Shown: piece after piece, positions 53,221 to 63,085 of the stretch | Numbering within the stretch: the stretch's first letter is position 1 | Layout of the letters: the number at the start of each line of letters is the position of its first letter | Origin: [Muricauda] lutisoli (nom. illeg.) | GTDB taxonomy: Bacteria > Bacteroidota > Bacteroidia > Flavobacteriales > Flavobacteriaceae | Length of the DNA stretch: 64,000 bases | NCBI RefSeq assembly: GCF_017313105.1 | Contig: NZ_JAFLND010000001.1 | Span: 558,001-622,000, forward strand | Reading direction: 5' to 3' | Notes under the pieces: model-generated | What the model saw: only the letters and a program-made list of their open reading frames with translations | Told to the model about the DNA's origin: nothing | Databases searched by the model: none | Position numbers and translations under genes: made by a program

Positions 53221-55020
53221 ATGGACAATTTGAATTACGGAATTATAGGAAATTGCAGGAGTGCGGCATTGATTTCCAAAGAAGGCTCCATAGACTGGTG
53301 CTGTTTGCCTCAATTTGACTCTACTTCGATATTTGCAAAATTGCTCGATGAGCAAAAAGGAGGGAGTTTTGAAGTACATCCAAAAGGGGATTATGCCATT
53401 GAACAGGAATATTATCGCAATACCGCTATTTTAATCACACGCTTTACGGAAGGCGATAATATTTTTGAGGTGCACGATTTTATGCCCAGGCACCATAAAA
53501 TGAACGGTAAGTATAAGGCACAACCCGAAATTATCCGTTATGTGAAATATATTTCGGGAGAGCCGAAGTTTTCGGTAAAATACGATCCCAAATTGGAATA
53601 CGGGTTGGGAGCGACCAAGCATTTCGTAAAGGAGGATTTTATTGCCAGCCTTACCCATAAATTAAAATACGACACCCTTTTCATGTACACATCTTTTGAT
53701 AAGAAAGGTGTTTTAGAGGGCGATGAGTTTATTTTGAAGGAAGATGGCTATTTTTTGATTTGTTACAATGAAAAAATATTGAAGCCTACTACCGATACTA
53801 TGGGGTTGGAACTGGAGCGTACCAAGGTGTACTGGTTGGATTGGGCTGCGAAAACACCCAACTATCAGAAGTTTAAAGACGATATAATAAGAAGTGCCAT
53901 AACGCTTAAAATGTTGACTTACGACAAAACAGGAGCTGTTTTGGCCGCAGCGACCACATCGCTTCCTGAAACCATTGGCGAAGTCAGAAACTGGGATTAC
54001 CGTTTTTGTTGGATCAGGGATGCTTCCATGGTGATCAAGGTGGTTTCCGAACTTGGACATAAGAACTCAGCCAAGCGTTACCTTCAGTTTATTATTGATT
54101 TGATGCCCGACAAGGATGAAAAACTCCAGATCATGTATGGCATCAATAAGGAAAAAACATTAACAGAGAGAACCTTGAACCATTTTGATGGGTACAAAGG
54201 CTCCAAGCCTGTTCGTGTTGGCAATGCTGCATATAAACAACGTCAAAACGATATTTATGGCATTTTGATGGATGTGATTTACGAGCAGTTGAAAAACTTC
54301 AGCAACGATATTGAAAACGTGGAAGAGCTATGGAGCATTACCAAGGGTATTGTATGGATAGTGGGTAAACACTGGGAGGAGCCCGATAAAGGTATTTGGG
54401 AGTTCCGCGGTGAGGACAAACACTTTACCTTTTCAAAGGTTTTGTGTTGGGTAGCCTTGGACCGTGCGATAAAAGTGGCCAAAATGTTTGGTAAAACAAG
54501 AAAACTGGAACGTTGGACGGCCCTTGAGCAAGAAATAAAAGAAGATATCCATAAAAACGCATGGAACAATGATATCAATGCATTTGTTCAAAGCTACGGA
54601 TCCCGTCATTTGGATGCTTCGGTACTTTTAATGGAGCCATACGGTTTTATCCATGCCAGGGACCCTAAATATGTTAGCACGGTAAAAGCCATAGAGGAAG
54701 GTCTAAGTAATGATGGCCTTTTATATCGATATAAAAATGAAGATGACTTTGGACTGCCATCTTCTTCTTTTACGATTTGTACCTTTTGGTTTATCAACGC
54801 ATTGTTCAAAATTGGTGAGGAAGAAAAGGCCCTGGAGCGTTTTGAACGCTTGTTGAGCTATAGTAACCATTTGGGACTTTTTAGTGAGGACATCGATTTT
54901 AAGACCAAAAGGTTGTTGGGGAATTTTCCACAGGCCTATTCACACTTGGCACTAATTGAATGTGCTATTAATTTCTCCAAAAAGCAAGGGGACGAAAAAA
55001 TATTGGAATCCATAGGTTAA
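53221..55020 (+). CDS. Glycoside hydrolase family 15 enzyme (glucoamylase/trehalase type)
   Basis: A 599-residue cytoplasmic GH15 protein. It starts NLNYGIIGNCRSAALISKEGSIDWCCLPQFDS, with the family's (alpha/alpha)6 barrel from about 230: IGEVRNWDYRFCWIRDASMVIK, then EDKHFTFSKVLCWVALDRAIKVA (catalytic Glu region) and the second catalytic acid toward the C-terminus (LFSEDIDF). The position opposite a trehalose synthase suggests it hydrolyses trehalose, as reported for some bacterial and archaeal GH15 enzymes, rather than starch. No signal peptide. Confidence 0.9.
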   Translation: MDNLNYGIIGNCRSAALISKEGSIDWCCLPQFDSTSIFAKLLDEQKGGSFEVHPKGDYAIEQEYYRNTAILITRFTEGDNIFEVHDFMPRHHKMNGKYKAQPEIIRYVKYISGEPKFSVKYDPKLEYGLGATKHFVKEDFIASLTHKLKYDTLFMYTSFDKKGVLEGDEFILKEDGYFLICYNEKILKPTTDTMGLELERTKVYWLDWAAKTPNYQKFKDDIIRSAITLKMLTYDKTGAVLAAATTSLPETIGEVRNWDYRFCWIRDASMVIKVVSELGHKNSAKRYLQFIIDLMPDKDEKLQIMYGINKEKTLTERTLNHFDGYKGSKPVRVGNAAYKQRQNDIYGILMDVIYEQLKNFSNDIENVEELWSITKGIVWIVGKHWEEPDKGIWEFRGEDKHFTFSKVLCWVALDRAIKVAKMFGKTRKLERWTALEQEIKEDIHKNAWNNDINAFVQSYGSRHLDASVLLMEPYGFIHARDPKYVSTVKAIEEGLSNDGLLYRYKNEDDFGLPSSSFTICTFWFINALFKIGEEEKALERFERLLSYSNHLGLFSEDIDFKTKRLLGNFPQAYSHLALIECAINFSKKQGDEKILESIG

Positions 55021-55021
55021 C

Positions 55022-55050
55022 AAAAAAACGCCCCAGGTAGGGGCGTTTTC
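55022..55050. terminator. Bidirectional terminator after GH15 and the fadE gene
   Basis: Stem AACGCCCC / GGGGCGTT; flanked by seven A residues (T on minus) on the left and TTTT on the right, serving both convergent genes. Confidence 0.88.
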
Positions 55051-55087
55051 AAATCCTAGTGGGTTTTCATCCCAACATTTATTTGAA

Positions 55088-56896
55088 TTAGTCAAAGGTA
55101 TACCCGTTATCTGCTGCAACTTTGTCGGCTATCTGCGTTCTAAGTTTCACAACATTGGGTTGATTTGTATACTTGGTAAAGCGTTTCAGTCCCATCAACA
55201 TCATACGTTGTTCATCGCCTTCGGCAAAAGAAACTATAGCTTCCTTTCCTTTTTGTTGGATGATGTCGACCGCCCTGTACAAATACAGTTTGGACATGGC
55301 GATTTGCGCAGCCTGAGCTTCTTCACCAAAGCGTTTTGCATTTTTCTCAGTTCTTAGGATAGCTGATTCCGCCATATAAATTTGAATCAAAATATCGGAA
55401 GCGGCCATCAACAACATTTGATGTTTTTCCAAATCCGGTCCAAATTTTTGAACAGCGCTACCGGCCACCATCAAGAATACTTTTTTCAATCTGGCTATCA
55501 GGTCCTTTTCTTCGGAAAGCAGTTCGGAAAAATCCGGTGTATCAAAAGACGGAATGCCCATTAGTTCTTCTCCCACAGCAGTTGCAGGGCCTAAAAGGTC
55601 TACGTGGCCTTTCATGGCTTTCTTTACCAACATTCCTACGGAAAGCATACGGTTGATTTCATTGGTGCCTTCATAAATCCTGGAAATACGAGCATCTCTC
55701 CAGGCAGATTCCATTGGGGTATCGGCGCTAAAGCCCATTCCTCCGAATACTTGTATACCTTCATCCGTGGTATGCTGAACGTGTTCGGAAACTGCCACTT
55801 TTAAAATGGAACATTCAATAGCGTATTCTTCTACGCCTTTGAGCTCTGCTTCTTGGTGAGAGTTGCCACTTGCTTCGCGAATGGCAATTCTGTCCTCGAT
55901 GTTTTTGGCTGCACGGTAGCAAGCAGCTTCATCCACATAAGCGTTGGTGGTCATATCTGCAATTTTTGCTTTAATGGCACCAAAGTTTATGATTGGTGTT
56001 TTAAATTGAACACGTTCGTTGGCATATTTGGTAGCCTCACCAATAACTCTTCTTTGAGCTTCCAAACATGCGGCTGCCAATTTAATCCTGCCCACATTTA
56101 GTGCGTTCATGGCTATTTTGAATCCGTTTCCTCGCTCAGAGAGCATATTTTCAACAGGTACTTTGGTATCGTTGAAAAATACCTGACGGGTAGAAGAGGA
56201 GTGGATTCCCAATTTTTTTTCTTCTTCACCGAGGGAAATTCCATTTGCCGAGTCGTTTTCGACAATAAAACCGGTAATATTTTTATCATCTTCGATTCTG
56301 GCAAAAACAATGAACAGGTTGCAGAAACCAGCGTTGGATATCCACATTTTCTGTCCTGTTATGCTGTAGTATTTACCATCGTCGGAGAGCACTGCTTTTG
56401 TTTTACCAGAGTTTGCATCTGACCCAGCTCCTGGCTCTGTCAAACAATACGCACCAAACCATTCTCCTGTGGCTAGTTTCGGCACATATTTTTGTTTTTG
56501 CTCTTCGGTTCCGTATAACGTAATGGGCAAGGTTCCAATTCCCGTATGGGCTCCAAAAGCGGTACTAAAGGACCCCGTGGCTCCTGAAATATAGTCACAG
56601 ACCAACATGGTGGAAACGAATCCCATGCCCATACCACCATAAGCTTCGGGAACTGCCACACTGAGCAAGCCAAGTTCTCCTGCCTTTTTCATGCATTCTT
56701 CTGTGTATGCGTAATCTTTTTTCTCGAAACGCTCCCAATGTGCCCAAAGCTCTCGGTCTACAAATTCCTTGGTGCTATCGCGCATCATTTTTTGTTCCTC
56801 GTTGAGGTCCTCAAGGGTGAACACGTCCTCACATTTGGTCTCCTTGACCAAAAATTGACCTCCTCTCAATATGTCTTTTTCTTTTGTATCGCTCAT
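55088..56896 (-). CDS. fadE: Acyl-CoA dehydrogenase, FadE type
   Basis: A 602-residue flavoprotein. The ACAD core spans about 25-420: YCLTEPGAGSDANS (FAD-binding), FGGMGFSADTPMESAWRDARISRIYEGTNEINRML (C-terminal helices with the catalytic acid region); residues 430-600 form the additional C-terminal domain of the Bacillus FadE/VLCAD-like group. It introduces the trans-2 double bond in fatty acyl-CoA. Last gene of marR-fadN-fadA-fadE; 22 nt after fadA. Confidence 0.92.
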   Translation of the reverse strand: MSDTKEKDILRGGQFLVKETKCEDVFTLEDLNEEQKMMRDSTKEFVDRELWAHWERFEKKDYAYTEECMKKAGELGLLSVAVPEAYGGMGMGFVSTMLVCDYISGATGSFSTAFGAHTGIGTLPITLYGTEEQKQKYVPKLATGEWFGAYCLTEPGAGSDANSGKTKAVLSDDGKYYSITGQKMWISNAGFCNLFIVFARIEDDKNITGFIVENDSANGISLGEEEKKLGIHSSSTRQVFFNDTKVPVENMLSERGNGFKIAMNALNVGRIKLAAACLEAQRRVIGEATKYANERVQFKTPIINFGAIKAKIADMTTNAYVDEAACYRAAKNIEDRIAIREASGNSHQEAELKGVEEYAIECSILKVAVSEHVQHTTDEGIQVFGGMGFSADTPMESAWRDARISRIYEGTNEINRMLSVGMLVKKAMKGHVDLLGPATAVGEELMGIPSFDTPDFSELLSEEKDLIARLKKVFLMVAGSAVQKFGPDLEKHQMLLMAASDILIQIYMAESAILRTEKNAKRFGEEAQAAQIAMSKLYLYRAVDIIQQKGKEAIVSFAEGDEQRMMLMGLKRFTKYTNQPNVVKLRTQIADKVAADNGYTFD

Positions 56897-56918
56897 GATA
56901 TTTTTTGTTTAGTAATTT

Positions 56919-58109
56919 TTAGTTTAGGAATTCGAATATACCTGCGGCACCTTGCCCAGTACCCACGCACATAGTGACCATGCCGTATTTGCCTTTCATA
57001 TCGCGCTTTCTCATTTCATCAAAAAGCTGAACGGACAGTTTTGCTCCAGTACATCCGAGAGGGTGTCCAAGTGCTATGGCACCTCCGTTCACGTTTACGA
57101 TATCTTGGTTAAGGTCAAGTTCGCGGATAACGGCCAAGGACTGTGATGCAAAAGCTTCGTTCAGTTCAATAAGGTCTATCTGGTCTTGTTTCATCCCAGC
57201 TTGCTTTAAAGCTTTTGGGATTGCTTTTACAGGTCCAATCCCCATTATCCTTGGTTCCACGCCAGCTGCAGCATAGTTTACCAAACGGGCAACCGGCTCC
57301 AGGTTCAATTCTTTCACCATTTCCTCACTCATTACCATTACAAAAGCAGCACCATCACTCATTTGTGAAGAATTCCCTGCAGTTACACTACCTCCTTCGG
57401 CAAAAACCGGTCGCAACTTATTCAAGGTTGGAATGTTGGTTCCTTTTCTCGGGCCTTCATCTTTATTGACGGTGTATGTTTTGGTTTCTTTTTTCCCTGC
57501 CTCGTTCACAAAGGTGTGTTCCACCTCAATGGGAACAATTTGATCTTGAAAGCGGTCCTCTTCTTGGGCTTTCAAAGCTTTCATATGGGAATTAAATGCA
57601 AATTCGTCCTGATCTTCGCGGGACACCTTGAATTGTTTGGCAACGGCTTCCGCTGTAAGCCCCATGCCCCAATAGTAATCTTCGTGACCTTCTTTGGCCG
57701 TGGCGTAATCCGGGGTTGGTTTATAACCACCCATTGGAATGTAACTCATACTTTCGGCACCACCGGCGATAATACAATCGGCCATTCCAGACTGTATTTT
57801 TGCTGTGGCAATTCCTATGGTTTCCAGTCCTGAGGCACAATAACGGTTAACGGTAACGCCGGGCACATCTTCTATCTCAAGTCCCATTAAGGATATGAGC
57901 CTTCCCATGTTCAGACCTTGTTCGGCTTCGGGCATGGCATTTCCAACGATAACGTCATCAATACGTTTTTTGTCCAGTTGAGGTAGCTCGTTCATCATGT
58001 ATTCGATGGTTTCGGCTGCCAGTTCGTCTGGTCGCTTAAACCTGAAGAGGCCTTTTGGTGCTTTGCCCACGGCCGTTCTATATCCTTTTACTATATATGC
58101 TGTTTTCAT
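56919..58109 (-). CDS. fadA: Acetyl-CoA C-acyltransferase (thiolase)
   Basis: A 396-residue thiolase. C91 in NRYCASGLE is the acyl-carrying nucleophile; [23 protein letters not shown] and [11 protein letters not shown] hold the remaining catalytic residues. It splits 3-ketoacyl-CoA with CoA to acetyl-CoA and a shortened acyl-CoA. Between fadN and fadE as in Bacillus subtilis fadNAE. Confidence 0.93.
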   Translation of the reverse strand: MKTAYIVKGYRTAVGKAPKGLFRFKRPDELAAETIEYMMNELPQLDKKRIDDVIVGNAMPEAEQGLNMGRLISLMGLEIEDVPGVTVNRYCASGLETIGIATAKIQSGMADCIIAGGAESMSYIPMGGYKPTPDYATAKEGHEDYYWGMGLTAEAVAKQFKVSREDQDEFAFNSHMKALKAQEEDRFQDQIVPIEVEHTFVNEAGKKETKTYTVNKDEGPRKGTNIPTLNKLRPVFAEGGSVTAGNSSQMSDGAAFVMVMSEEMVKELNLEPVARLVNYAAAGVEPRIMGIGPVKAIPKALKQAGMKQDQIDLIELNEAFASQSLAVIRELDLNQDIVNVNGGAIALGHPLGCTGAKLSVQLFDEMRKRDMKGKYGMVTMCVGTGQGAAGIFEFLN

Positions 58110-58194
58110 CTTTCTTTGGATTCTTTGTTTATCGGATTTTTGGAGAGTCGGTTTGCTTTATCGATCAATCGATACATCTAACGTTCCAAATCAT

Positions 58195-60600
58195 CTAATT
58201 TCTAAGTGGTTTTCCTGTTTTCAACATGTGCTGGATACGTTCCAAAGTCTTTCTTTCGGTACATAGCGATAGAAATGCTTCTCTTTCCAAATCCAATAAA
58301 TATTGTTCAGTTACCATTGTCGCTTCAGAAAGGTCACCTCCTGCCATTACGTAGGCCAGTTTATCGGCAATCTTTTTGTCGTGCTCCGAAATGTAATGTC
58401 CGGCTTCCATGGAGTCCGTTCCCACCAAGAACATACCCAGGGCCTGTTTTCCTAGTACCTTCACATCTTTTCGCTTCACAGGCTTAGTATAACCTGCATC
58501 CGCCATTAGTTTGGCATAGGCCTTTGCCGTTGCGATCTGACGGTCTTTATTGACCACGACCACATCTTTTCCTTTTTGAAGGATGCCCAAGTCGTAGGCC
58601 TCATAGGCCGAAGTTGAAACTTTGGCCATTCCGATAGTAAGGAAATACTCCTGTAGTACATTGAGTTCCACATCGTTTTTTCTAAACGTGTCCGAAGCGC
58701 GGAGAGCCATTTCTTTGGAACCACCTCCACCAGGAATCACACCAACGCCGAATTCCACCAAACCGATGTAGGTTTCGGCCGCGGCCACCACTTTATCGGC
58801 ATGGAGCGAAAGTTCACAACCGCCGCCCAAGCACATACCGTGCGGGGCAGAAACTGTTGGGATGGATGAATATCGCATACGCATCATAGTGTCCTGGAAC
58901 ATTTTGATGGCCATGTTCAGCTCATCATATTCTTGTTCCACAGCCATCATAAAGATCATTCCGATATTGGCACCAACAGAGAAATTCGCGGCTTGGTTAC
59001 CAATGACCAATCCTGCAAAATCCTTTTCGGCCAGATCTACAGCTTTGTTCAAACCAGCTAGTACATCCCCGCCGATAGTGTTCATTTTGGATTGAAATTC
59101 ACAGTTAAGGATTCCATCACCTAAATCTTCGATAACAACACCGCTGTTTTTGAAGACTTCTTTGGTTTTTCTGATGTTGTCCAAAATAATAAAGGCATCC
59201 TGACCTGGAACTTTTTCCATGGTCTTTTTAGGAATATCATAGAAGTAGGTATTCCCTTCTTTTACCGTGTAGAACGAATCAATTCCCGCTTCTTTCATTT
59301 CGGACACCCATGGGGCAGCTTCCAAACCTTCAGCCTTGATAAGTTCAAGACCTTTGTCGAGTCCTACGGCATCCCAAATTTGGAACGGTCCGTGCTCCCA
59401 ACCGAAGCCGGCCTTCATGGCATCATCTATTTTATATAATTCATCAGTAATTTCAGGAATACGATGGGTAACATAGGCGAAAAGTGCTCCGAAGCTCTTT
59501 CTGTAGAATTCTCCAGCCTTGTCTTTGCCATCCACCAATACAGGGAAACGGTCAATTACCTTATCTATGGTCTTTGTGAGCTCTAAAGTGGCAAATTTGG
59601 CGCTCTTTTTCGAGCGGTAGTCCATGGTATCCAAATCCAATGTCAGGATTTCGCTTTTGCCATCGTCGCCTTTAATTTTTTTGTAAAATCCTTGTCCAGT
59701 TTTACTGCCCAGCCATTTGTTGTCCATCATGGTTTGGATGAAATCGGGCAATTGGAAGAGTTCATGGCGCTCGTCGTCCTTACAGTTTTCACTGATTCCG
59801 TTGGCCACATGTACAAGGGTATCCAGTCCTACCACATCCACGGTACGGAAAGTGGCGGATTTGGGTCTTCCGATAACGGGACCTGTCAATTTATCGACTT
59901 CCTCGACCGTCATTCCCATTTCTTTTACCGTGTGTAACAAACTTTGAATACTGAAGATTCCAATACGGTTACCTATAAAAGCAGGAGTATCTTTGGCAAC
60001 CACCGAGGTTTTGCCCAAGTATTGCTCACCATATCCGTTCAGGAACTCCAAAACCTCAGTGGAGGTTTCTGGACCAGGTATAATTTCGAAAAGTTTTAAG
60101 TATCGGGCCGGGTTGAAAAAGTGCGTACCACAGAAGTGTTTCTGGAAATCATCGCTTCTCCCTTCGCTCATAAATCGGATGGGGATACCTGAGGTGTTCG
60201 AAGTGATCAACGTACCGGGGGAGCGGTGTTTGTCCAAATTCTCAAACACCTGCTTCTTGATGTCCAAACGTTCCACTACCACTTCAATGATCCAATCTAC
60301 TTCGGCCACTTTGGAAATGTCATCTTCCAAGTTTCCTGTGCTGATGCGATCAGCGAATTTTTTGTGATAAATGGGGGAGGGTTTGGACTTTAATGCAGAT
60401 GCGAGCGATTCGTTCACCAAACGATTGCGGACCGCTTTGTCTTCCAAGGTAAGCCCTTGGGCTTTTTCCTTGTCGGTCAGTTCGCGTGGAACTATATCCA
60501 ATAAAAGAACTTCGACCCCAATATTCGCAAAATGGCATGCAATGCCACTTCCCATTATTCCGGAACCGATTACGGCAACTTTGTTTATATGCCTTTTCAT
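58195..60600 (-). CDS. fadN: 3-hydroxyacyl-CoA dehydrogenase/enoyl-CoA hydratase fusion (FadN type)
   Basis: An 801-residue bifunctional enzyme with the dehydrogenase first: NAD site VAVIGSGIMGSGIACHF (8-24), SNTSGIPI, and the HFFNP catalytic His region at about 160, then two 3HCDH C-terminal domains, then the enoyl-CoA hydratase domain from about 500 (LVIGNQAANFSVGANIGMIF, GMCLGGGCELSLHAD). This order is that of B. subtilis FadN (789 residues), the reverse of E. coli FadB. Performs hydration and NAD-dependent oxidation in beta-oxidation. It begins 14 nt after marR. Confidence 0.93.
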   Translation of the reverse strand: MKRHINKVAVIGSGIMGSGIACHFANIGVEVLLLDIVPRELTDKEKAQGLTLEDKAVRNRLVNESLASALKSKPSPIYHKKFADRISTGNLEDDISKVAEVDWIIEVVVERLDIKKQVFENLDKHRSPGTLITSNTSGIPIRFMSEGRSDDFQKHFCGTHFFNPARYLKLFEIIPGPETSTEVLEFLNGYGEQYLGKTSVVAKDTPAFIGNRIGIFSIQSLLHTVKEMGMTVEEVDKLTGPVIGRPKSATFRTVDVVGLDTLVHVANGISENCKDDERHELFQLPDFIQTMMDNKWLGSKTGQGFYKKIKGDDGKSEILTLDLDTMDYRSKKSAKFATLELTKTIDKVIDRFPVLVDGKDKAGEFYRKSFGALFAYVTHRIPEITDELYKIDDAMKAGFGWEHGPFQIWDAVGLDKGLELIKAEGLEAAPWVSEMKEAGIDSFYTVKEGNTYFYDIPKKTMEKVPGQDAFIILDNIRKTKEVFKNSGVVIEDLGDGILNCEFQSKMNTIGGDVLAGLNKAVDLAEKDFAGLVIGNQAANFSVGANIGMIFMMAVEQEYDELNMAIKMFQDTMMRMRYSSIPTVSAPHGMCLGGGCELSLHADKVVAAAETYIGLVEFGVGVIPGGGGSKEMALRASDTFRKNDVELNVLQEYFLTIGMAKVSTSAYEAYDLGILQKGKDVVVVNKDRQIATAKAYAKLMADAGYTKPVKRKDVKVLGKQALGMFLVGTDSMEAGHYISEHDKKIADKLAYVMAGGDLSEATMVTEQYLLDLEREAFLSLCTERKTLERIQHMLKTGKPLRN

Positions 60601-60614
60601 GTGCGATTTATAAA

Positions 60615-61064
60615 TTAATTATTAGTTGTTTTTGTATAGATTTTTTTATCTGTAATCAGCTTGTTGATGGTTTCTATGATCCTAAAGAAACCCACCAAAT
60701 CTTCTTGTGTGGTATTTTCTTTTACCACTTCGTTGAAACGCAGCACCACTTCTTTGGACTCCTCACGTTTTTCCAAACCCAGTGGTGTTAAATAAATCAG
60801 GACTCCACGTCCATCCTTAGGATTACGTTTACGTTGAATGTAACCTCTTTGTTCAATATTTTTTAAGATTCTTGACAAACTAGTTGCTTCCATTCCCATT
60901 TTTGGTCCTAAGGTGGTACTTGGTGTACCTCCTTTTGGGTCAATACTTAATAAGGTAAATCCAATGGCCATTGTAAGCCCGTAGTTTTTCGCTTCCTCAT
61001 TGTACATTTTACTAACAGCCTGCCAGGTGGCCCTAAGGGCGTAATCAATGGTCAAATCTTTCAT
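60615..61064 (-). CDS. MarR family transcriptional regulator
   Basis: A 149-residue MarR repressor: dimerisation helices at both ends and a winged helix at about 50-105 (MGMEATSLSRILKNIEQRGYIQRKRNPKDGRGVLIYLTPLG with the DxR wing DGRG). First gene of the beta-oxidation operon and directly behind a perfect 28-bp palindrome. Probably derepressed by a fatty acyl-CoA, by analogy with other fatty-acid regulators, although those are usually TetR or GntR types. Confidence 0.92.
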   Translation of the reverse strand: MKDLTIDYALRATWQAVSKMYNEEAKNYGLTMAIGFTLLSIDPKGGTPSTTLGPKMGMEATSLSRILKNIEQRGYIQRKRNPKDGRGVLIYLTPLGLEKREESKEVVLRFNEVVKENTTQEDLVGFFRIIETINKLITDKKIYTKTTNN

Positions 61065-61083
61065 AGAACTGGTTTGGTGTTCT

Positions 61084-61122
61084 CAAATATATAAAAATTT
61101 ATTATGCATGCATAATAAATTT
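61084..61122 (-). promoter_or_regulatory. Promoter with perfect 28-bp palindrome (MarR operator)
   Basis: The plus-strand segment 61095-61122 is an exact palindrome with half-site AAATTTATTATGCA. On the minus strand a perfect -7 element TATATTTG lies at 61091-61084, immediately downstream of the palindrome, which therefore covers the -10 to -35 region. Predicted autoregulation of marR-fadN-fadA-fadE. Confidence 0.8.
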
Positions 61123-61136
61123 CAGATTAAATAGCA

Positions 61137-61170
61137 GCAAAAAAAAGCCTGCAACTTGCAGGCTTTATAT
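61137..61170 (-). terminator. Terminator of the acyl-CoA ligase gene
   Basis: Stem AAAGCCTGCA / TGCAGGCTTT with a 3-nt loop; on the minus strand it is followed by seven T residues. It isolates the ligase transcript from the MarR promoter. Confidence 0.88.
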
Positions 61171-61188
61171 TTTGATGAAATGGACAGA

Positions 61189-62958
61189 TCAATGACCGTA
61201 AATATCATTGTAAAGGGATGTGTATTTTTCCTTGACAATTTTTCGTTTAAGTTTCATGGTAGGGGTGAGGTGGCCTTCTTCCACGCTCCATACGTCGGGG
61301 GTAAGTCTAAACTGCTTGACCTTTTCCCATTTGGCAAATTCTTGATTGGCCCAATCCACTTCCTCTTGCATGCGCGCAATTACTTTCTCATTTTTAACTA
61401 TTTCGGCATTGGATCCTAAATTAAGATCATGGCGTTTACCCCACTCCTTTACAAATTCGAAGTTGGGTTGAATCAAAGCGGCAGGCATTTTTTCACCTTC
61501 TCCAACAACCATGATTTGCTCTATGAACCGGGATTGCTTAAAGCGGTTCTCCAACAATTGTGGAGCAACATATTTTCCACCGGATGTCTTGAACATTTCC
61601 TTTTTACGATCCGTAATGCGTAAAAATCCTTCTGCATCGATCTCACCTATGTCACCCGTATGAAAATATTCGCCTGTCATTACTTGAGCAGTTCTTTCAG
61701 GGTCTTTATAATAGCCCATCATTACGTTGGGTCCTTTGCATAGGATTTCTCCGTCTTCTGCTATTTTTACTTCGACCCTATCTATAATTTTACCTACAGT
61801 TCCAATTTTCCAGCCTCTATTCCGTTGGTCGTTTACTGCAATCACAGGTGAAGTTTCTGTAAGTCCATAACCTTCCATCACTGGCATATCAGCCGCACCA
61901 AAAATGCGTGCCAATCTGGGTTGGAGCGCAGCACTGCCGGAAACCATTACAGATAAGTTTCCACCAAGACCTTCCTTCCATTTACTGAAAATCAATTTTC
62001 TGGCAAGTCCTAATTTTTTTCCGTACCACCAACCATTTGCACCATAAGGTTCAAATTTAAGTCCCACTTCTACGGCCCAGAAGAACAGTTTCTTTTTTAT
62101 GCCCGTGAGCGCAGCTCCTTTGGCAATGATGGCGTCGTATACTTTTTCCAATAAACGAGGCACCACGGTCATTACATTGGGCTTTACCTCCTTAATATTA
62201 TCACTGATTTTGTCCAGACCTTCGGCAAAGTAAATTTGGATTCCGCAATATTGATAGAGATAAAGGATCATTCTCTCGAAAATATGGCAGACGGGCAAAA
62301 AGCTTAATGCAACTCCTCCGGATTCAAAAGGGACCCTTTCTTCACTCGAAACCACATTGGATACAATATTATCGTGCGAAAGCATTACTCCCTTTGGTTT
62401 ACCTGTTGTGCCAGAGGTGTATATCAACGTGGCCAAGTCTTCAGCCTTGACGTTAGCTTTCAATTTTTCAACTTCTTCTTGATTTGATGTGTCAGCTCCC
62501 GATTCCAACAATTCTTTCCAATTTTTACAATTTTCAAGTTCATTGAAGGAATAAACTTCCTCAAGCTTTTTAATCTTGGAACTTACGGCAAGTACTTTTT
62601 CCAGCACCTCTTCGCAGGAAACAAAGCAATATTTGGCCTCGGAATGGTTAAGGATATACTCATAATCCTCCTCTGAAATAGTAGGGTATATGGGAACTGT
62701 TTGTGCGCCGATTTGAAGGACTCCGATATCCATGATGTTCCATTCAGTACGATTGGTCATGGAAATAATGGCAATCTTATCGTTTGGTTTAACACCCATG
62801 GTTAACAAAGCCCTGCTTACCGCATTTGCTTGGTTAATGTACTCCTTTGTGGATGTGCCGATCCATTTGCCGTCACTTTTGGTGACCAATGATTTTTCTA
62901 AGGGGTATTTTTCAAGCTGATAGTATGGGAAATCAAATAATCGGGTAACAGTTTGCAT
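61189..62958 (-). CDS. Long-chain acyl-CoA synthetase (AMP-binding)
   Basis: A 589-residue adenylate-forming enzyme: P-loop-like LIYTSGTTGKPKGVMLSH at about 190, EGYGLTETSP at about 365, EYFHTGDIGEIDAEGFLRITDRKKEMFKTSGGKYVAPQ (C-terminal hinge and lysine), matching the long-chain FadD15/FAA-type group. It activates fatty acids for the adjacent beta-oxidation unit. The frame opens at 62985, but the ATG at 62958 (MQTVTRLFDF) is the better start. It has its own transcript, separate from the MarR operon. Confidence 0.9.
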   Translation of the reverse strand: MQTVTRLFDFPYYQLEKYPLEKSLVTKSDGKWIGTSTKEYINQANAVSRALLTMGVKPNDKIAIISMTNRTEWNIMDIGVLQIGAQTVPIYPTISEEDYEYILNHSEAKYCFVSCEEVLEKVLAVSSKIKKLEEVYSFNELENCKNWKELLESGADTSNQEEVEKLKANVKAEDLATLIYTSGTTGKPKGVMLSHDNIVSNVVSSEERVPFESGGVALSFLPVCHIFERMILYLYQYCGIQIYFAEGLDKISDNIKEVKPNVMTVVPRLLEKVYDAIIAKGAALTGIKKKLFFWAVEVGLKFEPYGANGWWYGKKLGLARKLIFSKWKEGLGGNLSVMVSGSAALQPRLARIFGAADMPVMEGYGLTETSPVIAVNDQRNRGWKIGTVGKIIDRVEVKIAEDGEILCKGPNVMMGYYKDPERTAQVMTGEYFHTGDIGEIDAEGFLRITDRKKEMFKTSGGKYVAPQLLENRFKQSRFIEQIMVVGEGEKMPAALIQPNFEFVKEWGKRHDLNLGSNAEIVKNEKVIARMQEEVDWANQEFAKWEKVKQFRLTPDVWSVEEGHLTPTMKLKRKIVKEKYTSLYNDIYGH

Positions 62959-63085
62959 AGTAAGTTTTATGTAAAGCGGTTGCAAATTAGCAAATCAGAC
63001 CTTAACAATGAAACAGATTTAACAATTACATGGGGTAAATTTTACAAAATTCCCAATAAAATACCTCCGACTCTTTATGATTTTA

